Source of the DNA: CAZRIE01 sp964600075
GTDB taxonomy: Bacteria; Bacteroidota; Bacteroidia; Flavobacteriales; Flavobacteriaceae
DNA: 30,004 nt
NCBI GenBank assembly: GCA_964600075.1
Contig: CAZRIE010000049.1
Coordinates: 1-30,004, forward strand
Reading direction: 5' to 3'
Under the pieces are notes generated by a model. That model did not search any database. It had not been told where the DNA came from and saw only the letters and a program-made list of their open reading frames with translations. Shown piece by piece: positions 25,615 through 30,004 of the stretch. A program made the position numbers and the translations under genes. The first letter of the stretch is position 1. Each line of letters opens with the position of its first letter.

Positions 25615-25645
25615 TCGGCCATTTGGTATTTGTTATTTTCGCACA

Positions 25646-26536
25646 ATGAAATTTCTAAAATTTCTGGTAATATATAAGGTAAATTACCTAACCGGAATTC
25701 TTTTTCTGTTACTGTTTGGTGCCTGCAGTTCTATATTCAAAAAAGAAGAACCACAATTTTTGGCCCGGGTAGGGGAGACGTATTTATACCGCAAAGAAGT
25801 GGCCCAACTTCTTGGCAAAGGCATATCGAAAGAAGATAGTGCCTCATTCGTAACGAACTATATCAATAATTGGGCTTCGAAGCAATTGTTGTTACAAAAG
25901 GCGAAAATAAACTTACCAGAAGACAAGCTGGCCGAATACGATGCCTTGGTTTCCGACTATCGCACTGATCTCTACACTAGGGCCTATAAAGAGGCGTTAG
26001 TGCGTCAGGGTAGTGATTCGATTGTAAGCCAGTCACAGCTTGAACAGTTTTATGATGCGGGAAAAGAGAATTTCAGGTTAAAAGAAAAGTTGGTGAAACT
26101 ACGGTTCGTTGCCTTGCCCCAACAGTTCTTAAACAAGGTAGAAGTAGCCGAGAGACTAAAAAGTTTCAAGCGAAAAGACATGGAAGTGCTCGACTCTATT
26201 GGTGTGCAGTTCAAGAAGTTGAATTTTAACGATTCCATTTGGGTAAGTGTTTCTCGAGTGATGGAAGAAATTCCGCCTTTGACCTTTGAGAATGCTGATA
26301 AACACCTAAAAAAATCACAATTTTTTGAGTTGGAGGATGCAAACGGGGTATATTTGGGGCAAATCGTTGATATTAGAAAAGTCAATGATCTTGCACCGCT
26401 TTCTTTTATAGAACCTACTATAAAGCAGGTACTTTTGAGTAGAAGAAAATTAGATTACATACGTAAACTGGAAACGGAAATAATAGATGAAGCCATTAAA
26501 GAAAACGAATTCGAAGTTTATACAAAAGATGAATAG
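25646..26536 (+). CDS. Lipoprotein related to SurA-type peptidyl-prolyl isomerases
   Basis: From the ATG at 25646 this is a 296-residue protein with an N-terminal hydrophobic segment and lipobox (LLFGACSS). The mature part (FLARVGETYLYRKEVAQLL, then helices INNWASKQLLLQKAKI) matches the SurA/PrsA N-terminal chaperone domain. The region where a PpiC rotamase domain would sit (KLVKLRFVALPQQFLN, about residues 140-250) is weak and may lack activity. It is likely a periplasmic chaperone for outer-membrane proteins, acting with the next gene. The stop overlaps the surA-like start by 8 bases, implying translational coupling. The frame is open back to 25568, but the promoter lies inside that extension. 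Confidence 0.75.
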   Translation: MKFLKFLVIYKVNYLTGILFLLLFGACSSIFKKEEPQFLARVGETYLYRKEVAQLLGKGISKEDSASFVTNYINNWASKQLLLQKAKINLPEDKLAEYDALVSDYRTDLYTRAYKEALVRQGSDSIVSQSQLEQFYDAGKENFRLKEKLVKLRFVALPQQFLNKVEVAERLKSFKRKDMEVLDSIGVQFKKLNFNDSIWVSVSRVMEEIPPLTFENADKHLKKSQFFELEDANGVYLGQIVDIRKVNDLAPLSFIEPTIKQVLLSRRKLDYIRKLETEIIDEAIKENEFEVYTKDE

Positions 26537-28022
26537 ATTAGGATTGCTCATATTGTTGTTGTGCGTATCGGGCATTACCAACGCGCAAGAAGCCGAAGAA
26601 GTGTCAGACGCCCAAGCAGAAACTGAAGAGCCAGCACTGGAAGCCGAAGAAGTGTCAGACGCCCAAGCAGAAACTGAGGCGCCAGCACTAGAAGCCAGTG
26701 CCGATGTTAAAAAGGATACGGTCAATAATTTCAAAAAGATAAAATTGGATGGTATTTCAGCGGTCGTTGGCGATTATGTGATATTGGATTCAGACATTGA
26801 GAAGACCTTGATAGACCTTAAGAGCCAAGGGGTATCGACGGAAGATGTTACACGATGCGGACTACTAGGCAAACTCATGGAAGACCGTTTGTACGCCCAC
26901 CAAGCTGTACAGGATAGTTTATTGGTCTCCGATGATGAGGTTGCAGCAACCACGGATAACCAGATACGTTCTTTTGTACAACAGATTGGGTCGATGGAAA
27001 AATTGTTGAAATTCTATAAAAAGGAAGATGAGGCGAGTTTACGGGAAGATATCAACAAAATTAACAAACTGCGTATGCTGTCTGAGAAAATGCAGAGCAG
27101 TATCGTTGAAGTGATAGAGATTACCCCAGAAGAGGTCAGACAGTTTTATGGTAAAATTCCAGAAGACGAGCGCCCAGTTTTTGGTGCTGAAATGGAAATT
27201 GCCCAAATTGTTAAAGCGCCCAAACCTACGGAAGAAGAAAAGCAAAATGTCATTGACAAACTCAATACGATCAAGGCAGACGTAGAGGATAACGATTCCA
27301 GCTTTAGTGTAAAGGCAATTCTATACTCTCAAGACCCAGGATCGAAATCAAAAGGTGGTTTTTACAGTATTACCAAAGACACCGGTTTTGATAAATCTTT
27401 TAAGGACGTGGCCTTTAGCCTTAAAGAAGGTGAAATTTCCGAGCCTTTTGAGACACCGTTCGGCTACCATATCATATTCGTTGAGAAAATTCGTGGGCAA
27501 GAACTTGATTTAAGGCATATCTTGATGCAACCTGAAATATCAGATAAAGCTTTGGATGCCGTTAAATCTGAATTGGATACCATCAGAAAGCATATTATGG
27601 AGGGCAAATATTCGTTTGGCGATGCAGCCCGTAATTTTTCCGATGAAAAAGAAACAAAGTTCGATGGGGGACTGTTACGTAATCCCACTAATTTTGATTC
27701 CCGTTTTGAACTTACCAAAATGGATCCCGCCCTTTACAATCAGGTGCGTAATCTAAAAGACGACGAGATTTCTTATCCTATGTTAGAGGAGGATCCACGA
27801 GGAGGAGGTCCGAAATACAAGATGCTAATGGTTACGAACCGTTACGACGAGCATGTTGCCGATTTTGCTAAAGACTACCTTAAAATTCAACAATTGGCAA
27901 AGACGGAAAAACAGTACAAGGCAATAAAAAATTGGATGGACGACCATATTAACGACACCTATATCAATGTGAACGAGGCCAACTACGACTGTGATTTTGC
28001 CAATAATTGGATCAAAGATTGA
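26529..28022 (+). CDS. surA: SurA-like periplasmic peptidyl-prolyl isomerase
   Basis: From the ATG at 26529 this 497-residue protein starts with a signal peptide (MNRLGLLILLLCVSGITNAQ), which fixes the start; the frame is open back to 26487. An acidic segment with two 17-residue repeats follows (21-54), then the SurA N-terminal domain (ISAVVGDYVILDSDIEKTL, about 73-190). Two PpiC-type rotamase domains come next (about 200-290, ending PFETPFGYHIIFVEKI, and about 295-395, starting LDLRHILMQP). A helical C-terminus follows. It should fold outer-membrane proteins in the periplasm. The first domain contains the more complete FGYH motif. It is coupled to the upstream lipoprotein and lies four bases ahead of the MoxR gene. 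Confidence 0.88.
   Translation: MNRLGLLILLLCVSGITNAQEAEEVSDAQAETEEPALEAEEVSDAQAETEAPALEASADVKKDTVNNFKKIKLDGISAVVGDYVILDSDIEKTLIDLKSQGVSTEDVTRCGLLGKLMEDRLYAHQAVQDSLLVSDDEVAATTDNQIRSFVQQIGSMEKLLKFYKKEDEASLREDINKINKLRMLSEKMQSSIVEVIEITPEEVRQFYGKIPEDERPVFGAEMEIAQIVKAPKPTEEEKQNVIDKLNTIKADVEDNDSSFSVKAILYSQDPGSKSKGGFYSITKDTGFDKSFKDVAFSLKEGEISEPFETPFGYHIIFVEKIRGQELDLRHILMQPEISDKALDAVKSELDTIRKHIMEGKYSFGDAARNFSDEKETKFDGGLLRNPTNFDSRFELTKMDPALYNQVRNLKDDEISYPMLEEDPRGGGPKYKMLMVTNRYDEHVADFAKDYLKIQQLAKTEKQYKAIKNWMDDHINDTYINVNEANYDCDFANNWIKD
26589..26690 (+). repeat. Two-copy 51-bp tandem repeat inside surA
   Basis: Copies at 26589-26639 and 26640-26690 differ at only a few bases. Each encodes 17 residues, EAEEVSDAQAETEEPAL and EAEEVSDAQAETEAPAL, and a partial third unit (gaagcc) follows. 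The repeat keeps the frame and extends an acidic spacer between the signal peptide and the folded chaperone domain. Near identity at DNA level indicates recent duplication. Confidence 0.9.
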
Positions 28023-28026
28023 TTGC

Positions 28027-28980
28027 ATGTCAGACGTAGTGGCAATCAATAATCTCGTAGAAAAGCACAAGGCACTCAAACAAGAAATTGCCAAGGTCAT
28101 CGTAGGCCAAGATAAGGTCATCGACCAAATTCTTCTCAGTATCTATACCGGAGGGCATTCATTATTGATAGGGGTTCCTGGGCTAGCAAAGACTTTAATG
28201 GTTAATACGATTGCCCAAACTCTGGGCCTTGATTTCAAACGTATTCAGTTTACCCCCGATCTGATGCCCAGCGATATTCTGGGTAGCGAAGTCTTGGACC
28301 AAAACCGAAATTTCAAATTCATTAAAGGCCCCATTTTTGCCAATATTATTCTAGCTGACGAGATAAACCGTACCCCGCCGAAAACACAGGCAGCTTTGCT
28401 AGAGGCCATGCAAGAGCGGTCGGTGACCATAGCTGGGCAACAGCATAAGTTAGAACTGCCCTATTTTGTACTAGCGACGCAAAACCCAATAGAACAAGAG
28501 GGTACCTATCCGCTTCCCGAAGCGCAATTAGACCGTTTTATGTTCGCCATTGAGTTAACGTACCCCTCGATTGCAGAAGAAATACAGGTCGTGAAATCTA
28601 CCACATCAGATGATTCAAAAACGGTAAGTTCTTTATTAAGTGCTCAAGAAATTCTTGAGATACAGCATCTCGTCCGTCGTATTCCGGTACCGGATAATGT
28701 TGTTGAGTATGCCGTGAAATTGGTCAATTCAACCCGCCCAAATTCAGAAACAGCTTCTGATTTTGTGAAACAGTATATCGATTGGGGTGCTGGCCCTAGA
28801 GCTTCCCAGAACCTTATTTTGGGGGCAAAAGCCCACGCCGCTATTAATGGAAAATTCTCGCCCGACGGTGAAGATGTGCAAGCGGTCGCCATGGGCATTC
28901 TTAGGCATCGCATCATTAAGAACTATAAGGCCGAGGCCGAAGGTATTTCAGAGGAGGATATAATCAAAAAGTTGTTATAA
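28027..28980 (+). CDS. MoxR family AAA+ ATPase
   Basis: From the ATG at 28027 this 317-residue ATPase has Walker A GVPGLAKT (about residues 44-51), sensor/Walker B IILADEINRTPPKTQAALLEAMQE, the LATQNPIEQEGTYPLPEAQLDRF block and a C-terminal lid domain. These are hallmarks of the MoxR/BatA-associated group, which acts as a chaperone-like motor for VWA-domain partners. No DUF58, VWA or BatD gene follows within the window; the next gene is aconitase. The gene begins four bases after the surA stop, so it is co-transcribed with the periplasmic folding factors. The extension back to 27991 overlaps surA and is unlikely. Confidence 0.92.
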   Translation: MSDVVAINNLVEKHKALKQEIAKVIVGQDKVIDQILLSIYTGGHSLLIGVPGLAKTLMVNTIAQTLGLDFKRIQFTPDLMPSDILGSEVLDQNRNFKFIKGPIFANIILADEINRTPPKTQAALLEAMQERSVTIAGQQHKLELPYFVLATQNPIEQEGTYPLPEAQLDRFMFAIELTYPSIAEEIQVVKSTTSDDSKTVSSLLSAQEILEIQHLVRRIPVPDNVVEYAVKLVNSTRPNSETASDFVKQYIDWGAGPRASQNLILGAKAHAAINGKFSPDGEDVQAVAMGILRHRIIKNYKAEAEGISEEDIIKKLL

Positions 28981-29165
28981 TAAAAGATTAACAAATCTTC
29001 TGCAAATTCTTTGCTTCTATACCTTTCTTTCCAAGGTTATCACAATCGGAAACCAATCTGCTGATCAATTTCCTAAAAAGGTGTGAATCCAATGGCGAAA
29101 ATTTTATTTACGCCTCTTATTTTCTTAATTTTACGTGATTACATTAATCTAAAACACAATAAATA

Positions 29166-30004
29166 ATGGCATTCGATATCGAAATGATCAAAGGGGTTTA
29201 CGCCAATATGGCCGAGCGTGTTGATAAGGCGCGCGAGATAGTCGGCAAACCACTCACCCTTTCGGAGAAAATTTTATATTCCCACTTGTGGGACGGTAAC
29301 CCTACCAAAGTATTTGGGAGGGGAAAAGATTATGTGGATTTTGCTCCTGACCGCATCGCCTGCCAAGATGCTACCGCACAAATGGCCCTTTTACAATTCA
29401 TGCAAGCAGGTAAGCCCAAAGTAGCGGTGCCCACAACAGTGCACTGCGATCATTTGATTCAAGCTAAAAGCGGTGCTGCCGCAGATTTAAAATTGGCAAA
29501 TAACACGAGCGCGGAGGTTTTCAATTTTTTGGAATCGGTTTCTAATAAATACGGAATCGGTTTTTGGAAACCAGGAGCGGGTATCATTCATCAAGTGGTA
29601 TTAGAAAATTATGCTTTTCCGGGAGGTATGATGATCGGAACTGATTCGCACACCGTAAACGCTGGCGGACTAGGCATGGTAGCCATTGGAGTTGGTGGTG
29701 CCGATGCAGTTGATGTAATGGCGGGAATGGCTTGGGAACTGAAATTCCCCAAATTAATAGGTGTACGGTTGACCGGAACGATTTCTGGTTGGACGGCCCC
29801 AAAAGACGTTATTTTAAAAGTTGCCGAAATTCTTACCGTAAAAGGTGGAACGGGAGCCATTGTAGAATATTTTGGGCCAGGGGCAAAATCGTTGTCATGT
29901 ACCGGAAAAGGTACCATTTGTAACATGGGTGCTGAAATAGGCGCAACAACATCTACTTTTGGTTATGATGAATCTATGGAGCGTTATTTGCGCGCCACCG
30001 ATAG
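29166..30004 (+). CDS. Aconitate hydratase, 5' part (runs off the window)
   Basis: The first 279 residues of a mitochondrial-type aconitase are present; a full protein is about 755 residues. It converts citrate to isocitrate in the TCA cycle using a 4Fe-4S cluster. Conserved blocks seen are LSEKILYSHL, RIACQDATAQMALLQFM, VPTTVHCDHLIQA, FWKPGAGIIHQVVLENYAFPGGMMIGTDSHTVNAGGLGM and NMGAEIGATTSTFGYDE. The first cluster-ligand cysteine region is just past or near the cut end. The start ATG at 29166 fits the family N-terminus. The 185-base gap after moxR shows no strong terminator. Confidence 0.95.
   Translation, partial: MAFDIEMIKGVYANMAERVDKAREIVGKPLTLSEKILYSHLWDGNPTKVFGRGKDYVDFAPDRIACQDATAQMALLQFMQAGKPKVAVPTTVHCDHLIQAKSGAAADLKLANNTSAEVFNFLESVSNKYGIGFWKPGAGIIHQVVLENYAFPGGMMIGTDSHTVNAGGLGMVAIGVGGADAVDVMAGMAWELKFPKLIGVRLTGTISGWTAPKDVILKVAEILTVKGGTGAIVEYFGPGAKSLSCTGKGTICNMGAEIGATTSTFGYDESMERYLRATD

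Noticed and set aside
25568..25645. N-terminal extension of the SurA-related lipoprotein
   Set aside because: An exact TAnnTTTG promoter match lies inside it, and the lipoprotein signal starts at 25646.
28984..28999. Hairpin AAGATT/AATCTT just after moxR as a terminator
   Set aside because: The stem is only 6 A/T-rich pairs and no T run follows.
1..30004. CRISPR arrays, tRNA or rRNA genes, prophage, defence systems
   Set aside because: I saw no regularly spaced repeats, no cloverleaf-like segments and no phage or recognised defence proteins; short RNA genes could still be missed by eye.

Overview
The window looks like chromosomal DNA from a marine or environmental member of the Flavobacteriaceae (Bacteroidota). 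The evidence is low GC, the flavobacterial character of nearly every protein (DUF4105, LptB-TatC-KdsD-RecQ synteny, FAS1, paired SurA-like proteins with MoxR), and several matches to the Bacteroidota -7 promoter motif TAnnTTTG with little Shine-Dalgarno sequence. It is mostly core genome. I see no prophage, CRISPR array, tRNA or rRNA. The only mobile-element trace is a decayed IS1182-type transposase fragment.

Layout. 0.2-4.8 kb (minus): PduO-type cobalamin adenosyltransferase, a shortened methyltransferase-like protein, the ABC-F protein Uup and a DUF4105 envelope protein. 5.0-8.5 kb: phosphatidylserine synthase (plus) converging on a minus-strand envelope run kdsD-tatC-lptB. 8.7-11.0 kb: RecQ helicase (plus), whose zinc-binding cysteines are all replaced. 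11.0-12.8 kb: an S66 LD-carboxypeptidase with a Tat-like signal, divergent from a secreted fasciclin-domain protein with a clear terminator. 12.9-15.6 kb is gene-poor: the transposase remnant, a 32-bp perfect palindrome, a secreted protein with a carboxypeptidase-regulatory-like domain, and two weak small ORFs. 15.6-19.2 kb (minus): RluF, then a run sialidase, YafY-type WYL regulator, GyrI-like protein, DUF1801 protein. 19.5-24.9 kb (minus): a serine hydrolase lipoprotein with DUF2339 and DUF3999 membrane proteins, plus a small conserved-looking protein. 25.0-25.4 kb: a broken SRPBCC-family gene missed by simple ORF calling. 25.6-29.0 kb (plus): a tightly packed operon of a lipoprotein related to SurA, a SurA-like peptidyl-prolyl isomerase and a MoxR ATPase. 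29.2 kb to the end: the 5' part of aconitase.

The common theme is the cell envelope: Kdo synthesis (kdsD), LPS transport (lptB), Tat export (tatC), phospholipid synthesis (pssA), peptidoglycan trimming (LD-carboxypeptidase, serine hydrolase), outer-membrane protein folding (SurA pair) and several membrane DUFs. I found no convincing wholly new system. The items most worth a second look are the DUF2339-DUF3999-hydrolase cluster, RecQ without its zinc site, the methyltransferase-like protein without AdoMet-binding motifs, the SRPBCC pseudogene, and a possible 20-codon upstream ORF overlapping the recQ start.
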